From the NCBI GenBank assembly GCA_018136815.1, contig CM030935.1, positions 5,586,448-5,650,447 of the forward strand: a stretch of DNA of 64,000 nucleotides. Reading direction: 5' to 3'. Each line of letters begins with the position of its first letter. Within the stretch, counting starts at the first letter, position 1. Below the pieces are notes generated by a model. That model was not told where the DNA came from. It saw nothing but the letters and a program-made list of their open reading frames with translations, and did not search any database. This DNA is from Isochrysis galbana (Eukaryota > Haptophyta > Isochrysidales > Isochrysidaceae). The position numbers and the translations under genes were made by a program. Below, one piece after another: positions 1 to 10,152 of the stretch.

Positions 1-111
1 GGGTGCGCCGCGACGCCTGCTCCGAGCAGGCGGCTCGCTCTTACCGCCCTCAAGCCCCCTGACCACGTTCCGGCGGGATAGCTTCCAAACCGCGTGCCGC
101 GTCCCGGATTA

Positions 112-243
112 GGTATCGTCGTCGACAAAAAGGGCATCGGCGCGCTGAAGCTCAAGGCTGTCGGCTCGGAGGTCATCAGCGTCTCGCTGCACAAGGAGGT
201 GGAGGCTAAGCTCAAGGTCTCGGTCGTGCCCGCCACTCTCTAA
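112..243 (+). CDS. C-terminal exon of an unidentified protein (partial)
   Basis: An open frame encodes about 43 residues, rich in Val, Lys and Leu, and ends at TAA 241-243. An in-frame TAG lies at 79-81, and a splice acceptor (ttag) sits at about 109-112, so this reads as the last exon of a gene whose body is left of the window. The peptide ends in a Lys/Val-rich strand-like stretch and has no motif I recognise. Composition and codon choice (C or G in third position) match the confident host genes. The family is unknown. Confidence 0.35.
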   Translation, partial: GIVVDKKGIGALKLKAVGSEVISVSLHKEVEAKLKVSVVPATL

Positions 244-1350
244 ATTCGCTGTGCGCCACGGTGAATGCAGCTTGGGCGGGGGGCTCGCAATTGACGTCCA
301 TTGGGCGCGCGGTGTGCCTCTCTGGGCGCGCCTATTTACACACTAGTGATGGCTAATTCATTCGCCGATTGTCCGCTCGGTCCACGCGTCCATTCGGAGG
401 CGCACAGAGCGTTGCTACGCTGGAAGCCTTCGGCAGTGCGAAACGCAACTCGATTGCCCACCCTGCCCTAGTTGTCGCGTGTGGTGAGTGAGATGCTGCT
501 TGACGGTAGGTTGTAGGTTCAGCTTCTCTGCAAGGTCACGCGAGGACGCGCGTGAAAATGCGTGAATCTTGCGGTCGACTATCCGTATACTATAATGCGC
601 ACTTTGTACTGCTGCCGTCTGAAGGCCCGCGCGCTTTGCGCTTTGTCTTCGCGTACGCAAGTGGCTCACACCCAAAGTTAGGGACACTCAATCAATCTAC
701 ATACTCTCAATTACAAAAATATTGTTATAGTTTTAGTAGTAGCAATGGAGCAGCGCTAGCACGATAAGGGCGCTCCCCTCCCGCAGGCCCATGCGGCACG
801 CCCTAACGGAGCCGCCCCAAGCCGCCGGAGCTTAAGCGCGCGTGGATGCCCCGACGAGGTGGTGGGAGGACTGACACAATCTTGCCCTGCCCATAGCCCA
901 CGGTTGCGGCAGAGCGCTCCCCTGTCTTTCGGTTTTTCGGGACATGACATGACATGATGAACAAAAGCCTTTCCGTATTTGGAGATATGATGCACAAGAA
1001 CCCGTCTATCTAGGTGCCTAAGTAGAGTGAGGTCCAAACGTTTGCCATCGCCACGCCAGTGTCGGCGTGGTTTACACCTTCCGCGGCGCAGCAAACATGG
1101 CGCATAAAAGACGGGGGCAACCCACTATCCCGCCGGCGGCGCCACACCTTGACAGGCCTGTTACATAGTGAATTGGTAGCAGGCGCTTCCGGTGTCGCAC
1201 CTCGCGCCTGCTGGCACCGCATAGGCGCTCGGCGAAATTTGGCCCAGAGGCCCTCCGGCACCACCCGCCCCTCAAGCGACACCCCGTCCTCGTTGCTGGC
1301 GCCCGGCAGCGAGGGGTGAAGGGAAGGGGTGGGGGGAGAGATGGGGGACC
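244..1350. other. Intergenic region without a convincing gene
   Basis: Apart from the retroelement scrap at 717-845, I see no conserved coding exon. The short frames here lack family motifs and look like chance openings in GC-rich DNA. Confidence 0.5.
717..845 (+). mobile_element. Degenerate 5' fragment of retroelement family 1
   Basis: The block contains the sequence attgttatagttttag followed by an ATG at 744, then a remnant of the segment that elsewhere encodes an RGRPKPPEPK AT-hook. The same order is seen at 4617-4730 and 4870-4980. This copy is interrupted by a stop shortly after its ATG and cannot code. Confidence 0.45.
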
Positions 1351-4305
1351 TCAATCCATATCATCGAATGACGCCACCGCTGGTGCCGCCTCTGTCGGCA
1401 TGGGGGCAGCATCAGCCGGCATCGCAGAAGTGACTGCGGCGGGTACTGAAGCGACCGGGGTCTGCGAAGAGCTTGGCGCAGCGCCCACCCGTGCGGCCGC
1501 CTCCATTTGTGCCATCTGCTGCCGAAGCTGTGCCAGCTGCTGCTGCAGCTCCATCTCCCGCTGCAGGTTCTCCACCTGGCGACGAAGGGCTTCAACACGT
1601 GCCTGGCCGTCATCATCGGGCTCTGCAGTCGCGACGGAAGAAGAGGCCGCCGCGGCGGCTGCGGCGGTGGCGGCTGCGGCGGTGGGGATGGCGGCTGTAG
1701 CGGTGGGCGTAAAGGACGCAGAGGCTGCGTCGACCGCGACTTGCTGAGCCGCCGGCACCGCGGCGGCCTGGGAGGCGCGAACCAGTTCGGCATCTCCGGG
1801 TTTCCGTGCGTGGCGCATCTGCATCCGACTGCGTGCAACACCGGCACGCGCGCTGCGCTCGTCGGAGGCCAGCTCGCTTGCCAGCGTGGCGGCAGGCTGG
1901 CCGGCAGCCGCGCGAGGCTCATCCGCGAGCTGCTGCTGCGCAGGCTCGGCGGCAGCCTCTCGGACCTCGCCTTGTTGTGGCGCGCCCCGCGCACGGGTCG
2001 CCTGCGACGCAGTACCACCGCCCGGCGCCCCCCCGGTCGCCGCGCTACCGACTGCTTTGCCAAGCAGCATGCTCATGAGGTCAGTGGACTCGTCCTCCTT
2101 GGCAGGCGCGCTGGCTTCCGCCGGCCGCCCGCTAGTGGCCGCCGCCGAGCCACCCGCGTGCGACCTGCTGGCAGGCTTGTGTTTGCCGTATAGGAGGCTC
2201 ATCAAGTCGTCATCGGTGGCAGCGGCCGCGCCACGTGCAGCCCCAGCAGCGGGCTGACTCACCGAGCCACTGGACGCGCCACCGGCCGTGCCGCCGGCAG
2301 GCGCGCTGCTGCCGGACGCGCCGCTGCTACCGGACGCGCGACCACTGGGCGTCTTCTTCCCATAGAGCAGCTCGAGCATGTCAGTAGCCTCGTCCCCCGC
2401 GCCGGCGGAGGCGCCCTTCTGCTTGCTTGCCGCCTCCTGCTGCGCGCGGATGAACTCCTCGAGCGTCGACGAGCGCGACGACGCTTGCTTGCCTCCCGTC
2501 GCTGCCCGCGGGGTCGCGGCCTTAGCCGCCGTGAGCGCGTCGAGCGCATTGACGGCGACGGCGAATCCCATCTTGCCGCTGTTTACTTTGTCGACGATGC
2601 CGCTGATCTCCGGCATCGCAACGCCCGCCATAATGGCGCGGTCGACCGCTGCCTGTGCATCTGCTTCAGTGGCGGCGCCACCGGCCGTGCTCGACTTGGC
2701 GGCGGCCGCTCCGGAAGCCGCCTCAGCGACGGTGGCGCGGGTCGCACTCTTCTTGGCGCTGATGAGGGCGTCGAGCTTCTCAATGACGGCGTCGAAGCTG
2801 AGCCGGCCGGCGTTGACGCTCTCGACCAGCGCCTCGATGACCGCCATATCGACGCCGGCGGCGCTTGCGCGGTCGACTGCCGCCTGCGCGTCAGCTTCGG
2901 TTGAGCCCGTCGCCTTCGTTGCAGCCGTCGCAGGCTTGGTGGTGGAGGCAGCCGCACCGGCCGCCGGTGTAGCACCGCGCTTGCCGTAGAGAAGGCTCAT
3001 CAGGTCGGGCTCCTCCGCCGCGTCGTCCGCCGCCACGCCGCGCGTTCCGCCTCCTTCTGCCCCACCTTTCGAGGCAGCGCCGGCGGCACTGCCGCCCCCT
3101 GTGCCCTTGGCGCGCTTGCCGTATAGGAGCTCCATGAGGTCGCTTTCACCGTCAGTGGTCCCGCTAGGGGAAGGCTTGGTGGCGCCTGCGCCCTTGTCCT
3201 TGGCACCATAGAGGACGTTCATGAGGTCCGCTTCCTGATCGGCCACCCGCCGGCTTGCACCAGAGCCACCGCTGCCGCCGCCGCCCGCCGCCTTCGGCTT
3301 GAGCAGCTGGCTAAGGAGGTCCTCCTCATCGGCGGCAGAGCCCGGATTGCCGGCGCGCTGCCGCCGGAGCTGCGAGAGCAGGTCCCCGTCGCCCCCGTCC
3401 GCCGGCTTCCCCTTGGCCTCCGCCTGCTTGCGGAGCATCGCCTCAAGGGGCGACTCGGCCGGCTGGTTCGACCCGCCGCGGCCGCGCGCCGCCTGCGCGC
3501 CCGTCGGCTGCTGCTGCTGTTGCTGCGCGGTCGCCGCGCCGCCGCTGCCCTCGGCCGTGCCCGTCCGCGGCTGCTGCTGCACGCTGTCGACGTCCACGTC
3601 GCCCAGCAGCGCCTCAAGCCCATACACCGGCAGGTTACCCTTCGGTCCTCCTCCCCCCACCCCTCCTCCGCCGCCCTCGGGCCGCGCGCGCTGCGCCGCG
3701 CCCGCCATGCTCGCCCTGGGCTCGGCCGCGCGCTCCGCAGGCGAGCCAAACTCATCCCCGTGGCGTCCCGCGCCCGCGGCGTGCCGCGCGGCGTCAGCGG
3801 GGGCGCCAGAACAGGGCACCTTCACCCCGGACGTCCTCTCCTTGTCGGGCACCATCGTGTGAGAGCGGCCGCTGCGGCCGTAGCATCCCTTAGCCCACTT
3901 GTCTGCCGCTCCCCACAGACTTCTCTTCCCTTCTCCCATCCACACAAAGGCAGCGCAGGCTTCCCCAGCGTGCTCGCATGCTTTGGCGCACTCTGCGGCT
4001 GATCCGAACGAATCACCAAAGTAGAACGTCTCTGGGGGGCTCTGTGTCCGAGGAGAGGAGAGCATCCTCGAGAGAGCGTTGTAGCCGGGTTTCATCTCCC
4101 AACAGACACTCGGAGCTTTCTCAGGCTGCTGTGCGGCTGCTCGAGCGGCTAGGAGGGCGCAGAGGAGCGCGAGGGGTGGTGCACCACCTGCTCTTGACGC
4201 TGTGCGCCGGCTCGCCCGCGAGGGAAGGCGAGGGAGAGAGGGAGAGGGAGAGAGAGAGAGGGAGGGAGAGGGCGCCATCGGCGCTCCGACGAGGCGCCAC
4301 GTCAT
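1351..4305 (-). CDS. Secreted PAN/apple-like protein with iterated DLMxLLYGK motifs
   Basis: This single-exon frame encodes 984 residues. A basic, Ser/Pro-rich N-terminus (partly encoded by CT repeats) precedes a hydrophobic segment at residues about 43-58 ending Ala-Arg-Ala-Ala-Ala, which resembles a signal peptide. Residues about 66-166 hold six cysteines spaced like a PAN/apple module (C-x3-C-x6-C core, aromatic F-V-W, then G-C-Y). The rest is Ala/Gly/Ser-rich low complexity. It carries well-formed copies of an acidic-DLMxLLYGK motif at about 359, 388, 433, 641, 699 and 741, and weaker versions at about 228, 286, 307 and 328. Two roughly 50-residue repeats start at about 470 and 546 (each begins EADAQAAVDRA), and a Gln-rich coiled coil lies at about 902-938. 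Met10 (4278) is an alternative start. I know no family with this layout. Extracellular or scaffold binding is inference from the signal peptide and PAN-like module. Confidence 0.75.
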   Translation of the reverse strand: MTWRLVGAPMAPSPSLSLSPSPSLPRLPSRASRRTASRAGGAPPLALLCALLAARAAAQQPEKAPSVCWEMKPGYNALSRMLSSPRTQSPPETFYFGDSFGSAAECAKACEHAGEACAAFVWMGEGKRSLWGAADKWAKGCYGRSGRSHTMVPDKERTSGVKVPCSGAPADAARHAAGAGRHGDEFGSPAERAAEPRASMAGAAQRARPEGGGGGVGGGGPKGNLPVYGLEALLGDVDVDSVQQQPRTGTAEGSGGAATAQQQQQQPTGAQAARGRGGSNQPAESPLEAMLRKQAEAKGKPADGGDGDLLSQLRRQRAGNPGSAADEEDLLSQLLKPKAAGGGGSGGSGASRRVADQEADLMNVLYGAKDKGAGATKPSPSGTTDGESDLMELLYGKRAKGTGGGSAAGAASKGGAEGGGTRGVAADDAAEEPDLMSLLYGKRGATPAAGAAASTTKPATAATKATGSTEADAQAAVDRASAAGVDMAVIEALVESVNAGRLSFDAVIEKLDALISAKKSATRATVAEAASGAAAAKSSTAGGAATEADAQAAVDRAIMAGVAMPEISGIVDKVNSGKMGFAVAVNALDALTAAKAATPRAATGGKQASSRSSTLEEFIRAQQEAASKQKGASAGAGDEATDMLELLYGKKTPSGRASGSSGASGSSAPAGGTAGGASSGSVSQPAAGAARGAAAATDDDLMSLLYGKHKPASRSHAGGSAAATSGRPAEASAPAKEDESTDLMSMLLGKAVGSAATGGAPGGGTASQATRARGAPQQGEVREAAAEPAQQQLADEPRAAAGQPAATLASELASDERSARAGVARSRMQMRHARKPGDAELVRASQAAAVPAAQQVAVDAASASFTPTATAAIPTAAAATAAAAAAASSSVATAEPDDDGQARVEALRRQVENLQREMELQQQLAQLRQQMAQMEAAARVGAAPSSSQTPVASVPAAVTSAMPADAAPMPTEAAPAVASFDDMD

Positions 4306-4460
4306 GCGGAGGAGGAGAGGAGGGGGGGGGAGAAGATACCGTCGGGGGGGGGGGAGGGGGGGGTAGGGAGGGAGGGAGGGGAGATACCGTGGGGAGGGGG
4401 GAGAGAGGGGAGAGAGGAGCAGAGAGGGAGGGGGGGAGGGGGGGGGAGATACCGGGCTTG
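4205..4460. repeat. GA/G-rich tract (CT on the strand of the 1351-4305 gene)
   Basis: The tract is a run of GAGAGG and G-rich units. On the minus strand it is a pyrimidine tract covering and preceding the start of the PAN-like gene, like the CT tracts before other genes here. Confidence 0.7.
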
Positions 4461-4599
4461 GTTGCTGTTTGCTACTCAGGGTTGCTCTGTAAAAAGCATC
4501 TTAAAAATCTAGCCGCTACTTGCACGGCGTGAGGCATAGATGCTCCGTTAGATATCAGGTCGTCAGGTTTCGGCTCCCTTAGCCTTAGCATTAGTCATT

Positions 4600-4810
4600 A
4601 GCATAACGGATCGAGCAGAAAACTATTGTTATAGTTCGAGCGATGGAGCGCGCGCCGACCGCTCCTGATCCCCAGCCCCCCGCCGTCACGACGCCCCACA
4701 GGGGCCGCCCCAAGCCGCCGGAGCCGAAGCGCTCACAGGCCGCCCCGCTGACCGACAGCGACGTCGACATGATCTTGCCTCGCCCTCGCCTCCCCACCAG
4801 GCACAGATAA
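4600..4810 (+). mobile_element. Retroelement family 1, 5' fragment with ORF1 start
   Basis: The motif attgttatagttcgagcg is followed by ATG (4643) and a frame of about 55 codons with an AT-hook (RGRPKPPEPK), then an acidic SDVDM segment and a stop. The same arrangement recurs at 4870-5160. It appears to be the 5' end of the element, repeated head-to-tail next to the longer copy. Confidence 0.55.
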
Positions 4811-4862
4811 TAATATTAATCAATGTTATATCCTAGCCAACCCCACTAGCTAATTGGACATA

Positions 4863-6604
4863 ACGTCGAAACTATCGTTATAGTTTTAGCGATGGAGCGC
4901 GCCGCGCCGCCTCCCACCTCCCAGCCCACCGCAGTCACGACGCCCAAACGGGGCCGCCCGAAGCCACCGGAGCCCAAGCAAGCGCGCGCAGGCCGCCGCC
5001 CCTGCCGACGAAGACGTCGACATGCTACCGCCTCCTCCCGCCGGCCAGACCTCACAGAGGGTGGGAACAGGCAGAGCCCTGTTCCCCCCTGACCAACAGA
5101 GCCAGACACAGGCTCTGCCGCCAGCACCTGCCGCCACGCCATCCATTCAAGGACTACCCATGGGGTGTGGCAACTAAGTTTATACTTGGTTGACCCATGG
5201 GGGGGCACGAGCCCCCCCCTCTCTCCACTCCTCCCCTGCCATGGGGGAGGAACGACCCATCCTCCTGGCACGCCTGATGGCCTGCCAGGAGGCCACTGCC
5301 CTGCTGACCCACTCCCTTCCCCACAGGCTCGCCCCATTCGCCCATCCTGGCCCCTCGTGACCAGCCCATTGCTCCAACCCCCCCTCCCCCCTTGGTCGAC
5401 AGGCAGACAGGTGCAGATTGGGGGCCCCAGAGGCTCATCAGGAGCGCCAGCGAGGGAGAGGCAGGGGAGGCCAGGGCCCAGTCCCAGCCTCCTCTGCCCC
5501 CAGAGCTGGCCTCCTGGAGCCTCCAGGGGTCGCCAGGGGCAGCTGCAGGCCTGCCGCAGGCGCGCCATCGCGCGTGCCGCAGGAGAGGGGAGAGAGAGCG
5601 CGGAGAAGGGGGTGGGCGGAGCGAGAGCTCCGCTCACCGAAAAATAGGTAAGTCCCGCACCTGTTTACAGGATAAGTCGGGGCTGAGACCGCCGCCCACT
5701 CGGAGACACAGGAGGAAGGGGGGGAATGATCACCGGGGGGGGGCGCGGGCCACCGGACCATATCTAAGCCCTTCACCCCTATCCCCCTAGTAGTGCACGG
5801 GGGGAGTCGCCTTATGGCGGGGGGAGAAGGGCCGGGGAAGTGGGGGTGTAGAAAGTTTCCTACGTGAGTACAAAGTAGAGGGTCCACGGCCGCGTGTGCG
5901 GTGAGACTATTAAAAGGTTTATTTACCCATGGGGTGTGGCAGCTCTGCTGCCACCCCCATGGAGGCAACTCCTACCAGCTGTGCACCCCTCGTGGGCGGG
6001 CACTTCACACAACAATCCATCCTGGGAGCCTTTACGGCTTCCAACCCTTCAAAGAACAGTTCCCAGAAATCGTACGCCGAGGCGGCTGGCCCCAAGGGGA
6101 AGCAACCAGCAGAAGCACTGAAGACAGAAGACCCCTTCCCAACCTACCCAACAACCCCCGCCACCCTCGCGTAAGCGGGCGGACCCGCAGTCGGAGCCAA
6201 AGCCGCTTGTGAGCAGCACCAACCAACTCGCACCCCCCCCTCTGGATGATGAGGAAGAACCCGAAGACACACCTTTTTTCATTCAGCTAGCTCAGCTAGC
6301 GCACTTAATACCGCGTCTTAGTAGAAACCGCAGAGGATATCAATGAGGATCCCACGATACACAATGGAAGGCAACCCAAATTAACACTAGCATAAAGAAC
6401 GAATCACAGTCTCCAGCCCCCTTCTCTCCAACTCCCGGCCGAAGCAGCGCGCGCGGCCTCCCCGGAACCAGCTTCTCCGATAAAGAGGGAACTGGGAAAG
6501 GGGGAGGGGGTTGTCAGGGGTTAAGGTTGGGTAGTAGGGAGGTACACTAGCACACTGCCTCACGCCGCACGCGTAGCGGGGAATTTTAAGAAGATTTTTT
6601 TTTT
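4863..6604 (+). mobile_element. Retroelement family 1, copy A: ORF1 joined to 3' UTR, interrupted by an insertion
   Basis: The ORF1 start at 4892 encodes an AT-hook. An indel near 4980-5010 shifts the frame relative to the 4643 copy, and the DQQSQ segment follows in another frame (about 5087). ORF1 then breaks at 5172 and resumes at 5924-5941 through an 18-bp direct repeat. The later part includes a motif ending SYAEAA, of a kind often seen near retroelement ORF1 proteins. From about 6298 the sequence passes straight into the family's 3' UTR, also seen at 13240-13533 and 26820-27106, ending in AAGAAGA plus a T-run (6595-6604). All of ORF2 is missing, so the copy is non-autonomous. Confidence 0.65.
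5173..5923. mobile_element. 751-bp insertion flanked by an 18-bp direct repeat
   Basis: The 18 bases at 5155-5172 (tacccatggggtgtggca) are repeated exactly at 5924-5941, as expected of a target-site duplication around an insertion in ORF1 of copy A. The first part (5173-5650) recurs at about 47258-47720. The last part (about 5700-5920) recurs inverted at about 17080-17300. I see no intact ORF or clear terminal inverted repeat. It could be a SINE-like or truncated retroelement, or a composite. Confidence 0.6.
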
Positions 6605-6819
6605 CACTTTGGAGGTCTTCGACTGAGGGATTTCCGCGAATACACAATCAAAGAAAGGGTCCCACTCCATACCATCCCACGTCATCCAAGCAGCCTGTGT
6701 GCACACGGGGGGCAAACAAACGGCGAATGCTCAACAGCAAGGTGGTTCAATGAATGAGAATGAAGTACGGAAGCGGCTGAGGACATGGCAGATCGCAGCA
6801 AGTAAGTGCACACCTCCAA

Positions 6820-7508
6820 AACCTCCACACACCTCTCTTGCTCTTGCTTCCGCTCGCTCTCGCTTGCACTTGCTCTCGCTTCTTCTCCCTCTCTCTCTCC
6901 CTCTCTCTCTCTCCCGTCCGCTCCCCCCCTCCCCCCCTCTCTGAACTCGCTCTCTCCCACTCGCTCGCTCTCCCCAATCCTCCTTGTACAAGTGCACATC
7001 TCCCCCCCCCACAGCTCTTCCCCCGGGAATATTGCTAGCGAGAGTCTTACTTCACTAGCGCGGCCTGCGCTTTGCCATAAACACTTGATGACGAACTTGC
7101 GGAGTGCGGCCTGTGTGGCAATGTCAATCAATGGGACGGGCAGTGCCGCAGTTGCCGCATGTACGCCCCCCCGTTTCCCGGGTCCTCTCCGTGATGGAAC
7201 TACACCCCCTCCCTCTTTCACCTCTCGGCCTCCTTCTTTTCTATGCACAGCCCCCCCCCCCCACCCCCCGCACTTGCGAAACGCCCCCCCCCCCCGCCTC
7301 CCAATCCGCCGTCCTGTGTTTTGTTTTCGCCGGGTCCGGAGCGGGGGAGGGGGCGGTCCGGAGTTCAGGACTTCTCCCCAAAAGTGGCCCCCCCCCCCCC
7401 AACGCGTCAAATATTCTCGTGAGAGTCGAGGAAAACCAGCATAATAACGTGTGTTGATTCCGCCCATTCCCCTCTCTCCAGCTCTTCTCTCTCTGCCCTC
7501 TTTTTCCC

Positions 7509-7542
<34 letters not shown>

Positions 7543-7560
7543 CCCCCCTGCTTGCCAAAG
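6820..7560. repeat. Low-complexity CT and C-rich tracts
   Basis: Runs of CT dinucleotides (6888-6935 and 7440-7545) and of C (7245-7300, 7385-7400) dominate. No host gene was recognised on the plus strand. These may be orphan promoter-like tracts or simple repeats. Confidence 0.7.
7035..7160 (-). CDS. Possible exon resembling a tyrosine-recombinase core (weak)
   Basis: On the minus strand about 32 residues read as an amphipathic helix ending WQSAGRASE, followed by a good splice donor (gaa|gtaaga). The AGRxSE pattern recalls the first catalytic Arg motif of tyrosine recombinases (GxRxxE). No other catalytic box was found nearby, so it may be a fragment or chance. Confidence 0.2.
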
Positions 7561-8278
7561 CGCTCCTCGATCTGCGAACCAAGAAGCGTCGCCCATACCA
7601 GAGAAAACCACCCCCCCACAACCACCTGGACAGACCCCACCCACCCACCCACCCACGACACCCTACGATCGACCCCAACCCGAGAGACCCCCCCCCCCCC
7701 CCCCCGAATTCTCTTTCAATCGCGGTGGGCTTCCCTTGGGCCCTGTCCCATCTTCAGACGGAACGCGACCGTCGGCCCCCGCGAGATCGGACGAGGCGCC
7801 GCTCGCCTCCGCCGGCTTTGCCGCCGTGCTCCATCGCCTTCTCCGCGCGGCAGGGTCTCCTTCCCCCCCCCCCATCCCCCCCCCGCGGTTGTTGGGAGGG
7901 GCCGCGCGCGGGGGGAAAGGGGGGGGGGGGGGGCGCGCGGGGGGGGGGGGAGAACCCGCCCGCAGAGTGGCCCCCCTCTCCGCGAACCTTCCGGGCACGT
8001 CCGAACTCTCTCTCCTCTCGTTCTCTGCGCGCCTGCCGTGCGCCCCCTCCCCCCCCCTCCCATAGCACGCCTCTGAGAAGCAATAGAAAGAGGCCCTGCA
8101 GACGGGATTCTTGACCCGCTCCCCTCCCCGCAGCGCCCTCTCTCTCTACCTTTTTTCCCCATACCCCACCTCGGAGGCGGAGAAGAAAGGGGCCTAGGAG
8201 ACGTTAATCTCGACCCCCCCCTCCCCCCCATCCCTCTCTCTCTTCGTTTCCCCCCCCCCTCTCTCTCTCGCTGCTCGC

Positions 8279-8333
<55 letters not shown>

Positions 8334-8697
8334 CGGGGGGGGCGGCTGCAGCCTCTCCCGCACCGAAGCCTCGCGGGTGCAGACCAGCGTTTCTTCTCTT
8401 CCTTTGGCCTGTTTACTCTCTTACACAGGGTGGACGGAGGCGCCAAGCGAGAGATGGCTCGCCCGCGGCTGCATCGCGCAGATTTCTATCAACCCACCGA
8501 TTCTCTTAAGTAAATTGGACGGCACCAAAAGGCATCTCGGCTCTCCTCCGCGGAGTCAGTCGCAGAGAGCCGGGAGAGAGCGAGCGAGGGAGAGGGAGAG
8601 GGAGACGGAGAGAGAGCGCGGGAAGGCTGCAGCCAAGCCCCCCCCCCCCCCCCCCCCGCCACCCTCTCGTACACTCACAAGCCGCCGACGGGATCCC
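7561..8697. other. Low-complexity upstream region of the temptin/b561 gene
   Basis: The stretch holds C and G homopolymers, a (CT)n tract at 8283-8330 and a GA tract near 8570-8625, and no convincing coding exon. The CT tract lies on the coding strand about 370 bp before the ATG at 8698, and a C-run at 8638-8657 is nearer. Splice donors of a 5' UTR exon cannot be excluded. Confidence 0.55.
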
Positions 8698-10152
8698 ATG
8701 CCCCTCCTCCCCCTCCTCCTCCTACCCCCTTCTCTCGGAATTTTCCAATACCAGAACCTCGTTCCGAACGGCCACGTCAATGGCAAGGACACGGGCCATA
8801 AGGTGAACAATCCGACCAACAGCGCCTTCCGATCCGACTTCGGGGCCCAGGGATATGTGTGGACTTCTGCGCTCTGTCGGATGGACACGGACGGCGACGG
8901 ACAGACCAACGGGCTCGAGCTGGGGGACCCTTGCTGCGTGTGGACCCCTAACGCGAACGAGAACAGCTTGGTTGGTTTCTCGACCACGGACATCTCGCTT
9001 GCGGGCGATCAGACCTCGCGAACTTCGAGGAGTATGCCGAAATGCCCGGCGCCGCCGAGCCCTCCTTCGCCTCCCCCGCCTCCGTCGCCCTCGCCCAGCC
9101 CTCCGCCGCCCTCGCCGCTGCCTACCACGCCGCCTCCCTCGCCTGCGCCACCCAGCCCGCCTCCCCCATCCGCGCCACCGCTCGTGCCCACAGGCACGCC
9201 AGCGCGTCCCCCGCCGCCGCCCTCGCCGCCGCCTGGGCCGCCACCGCCCTCGCCGCTGCCCTCGCCGCCGCCGAGCCCACCTCCGCCAGCGCGCCCGCCG
9301 TCCCCCACCTCGCCACCGCCCGCGCCCTCGCCGCCGTCCGCGCCACCGCCCACCGGTGCGCTGCCCGAGCAAGAGGCCCTAGCCTTCTCTGCGCCTCGCA
9401 TGCTCGTCGCGCACGGCGTGCTCATGTCCCTTGCGTGGGGCTTCCTCATCCCATCGGGCGCCTTCATCTCGCTAGCCTGGCGTTCCAGGCTCGCCAACGG
9501 CCGCTGGCTCCAGCTGCATCGTGCGCTGCAGGTGCGCGCACTGCCGTAACGAGCCGCCGCAGCGGGCGGCCGACTCACCCAGCCTCTGGTTGCCGCAGGT
9601 GTCCGGCCTCCTGCTGACAATCGTCGGCTTCGCCCTCTCCGTCTCGTGGGTGCCCGACGGCTACCATTTCTCTCACCCCCACAACATCATCGGCCTCGTT
9701 GTCGTCGTCCTCGCCATGCTTCAGCCGCTCAACTCGCTCGCTCGCGGCAAGCCGGCCGCCGCCACCGGTGGCAAGCGCACCATGCGCCGCGCCGTGTGGG
9801 AGCTCATGCACAAGGGAGGAGGGTACGCCATCATCATCATGGGCGTCTACCAGGCGCGCTGCCGCCGTGCGCGCTCGCCCGCCCGCACCGTACATGCGCT
9901 GAACTCCGCTCGCTTCCCCGCCATTGCTCGCGCCAGGCTGTCTCGGGCCGCTATCTCATGATAAATGGAGACCCGATTCTCATCACCTACTTTGTGCTTC
10001 TCGGACTCTCTCTCGTGATCCTCATTTCCGGTCTCATTATGAGAAGGCCTCGTGGCCCCGCGCAGGCCGACCAGCCGAATTTGGCCGGCCGCAAGGCCGA
10101 CACCGTCTCAGTCGACATGCCCCGTGCGCCCTCTCAGACGGTCGCCGCCTGA
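8698..10152 (+). CDS. Secreted/membrane temptin-domain, Pro-rich, cytochrome b561 protein
   Basis: Three exons, 8698-9531, 9599-9853 and 9937-10152, give 434 residues. Intron 1 is GT-AG (67 bp) and intron 2 is GC-AG (83 bp, cag|gcgcgc); both are phase 0. A leucine-rich signal peptide (residues 1 to about 16) is followed by a temptin-like domain with the hallmark [20 protein letters not shown]. Next comes a long (S)PPP linker like hydroxyproline-rich wall proteins. The C-terminus has five likely transmembrane helices with paired His (AHGVLMS, LHRALQ, HFSHPHN, WELMHKGGG), as in haem-binding cytochrome b561 domains. By family knowledge, b561 domains move electrons across membranes, often from ascorbate. 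Coupling that to an extracellular temptin domain is inference. A truncated relative lies at 47995-48255. Confidence 0.85.

Noticed and set aside
4892-5092. AT-hook ORF at 4892 as a host DNA-binding protein
   Set aside because: The same start is present at 4643 and in decayed form at 744, frames disagree between copies, and it continues into retroelement ORF1 sequence.
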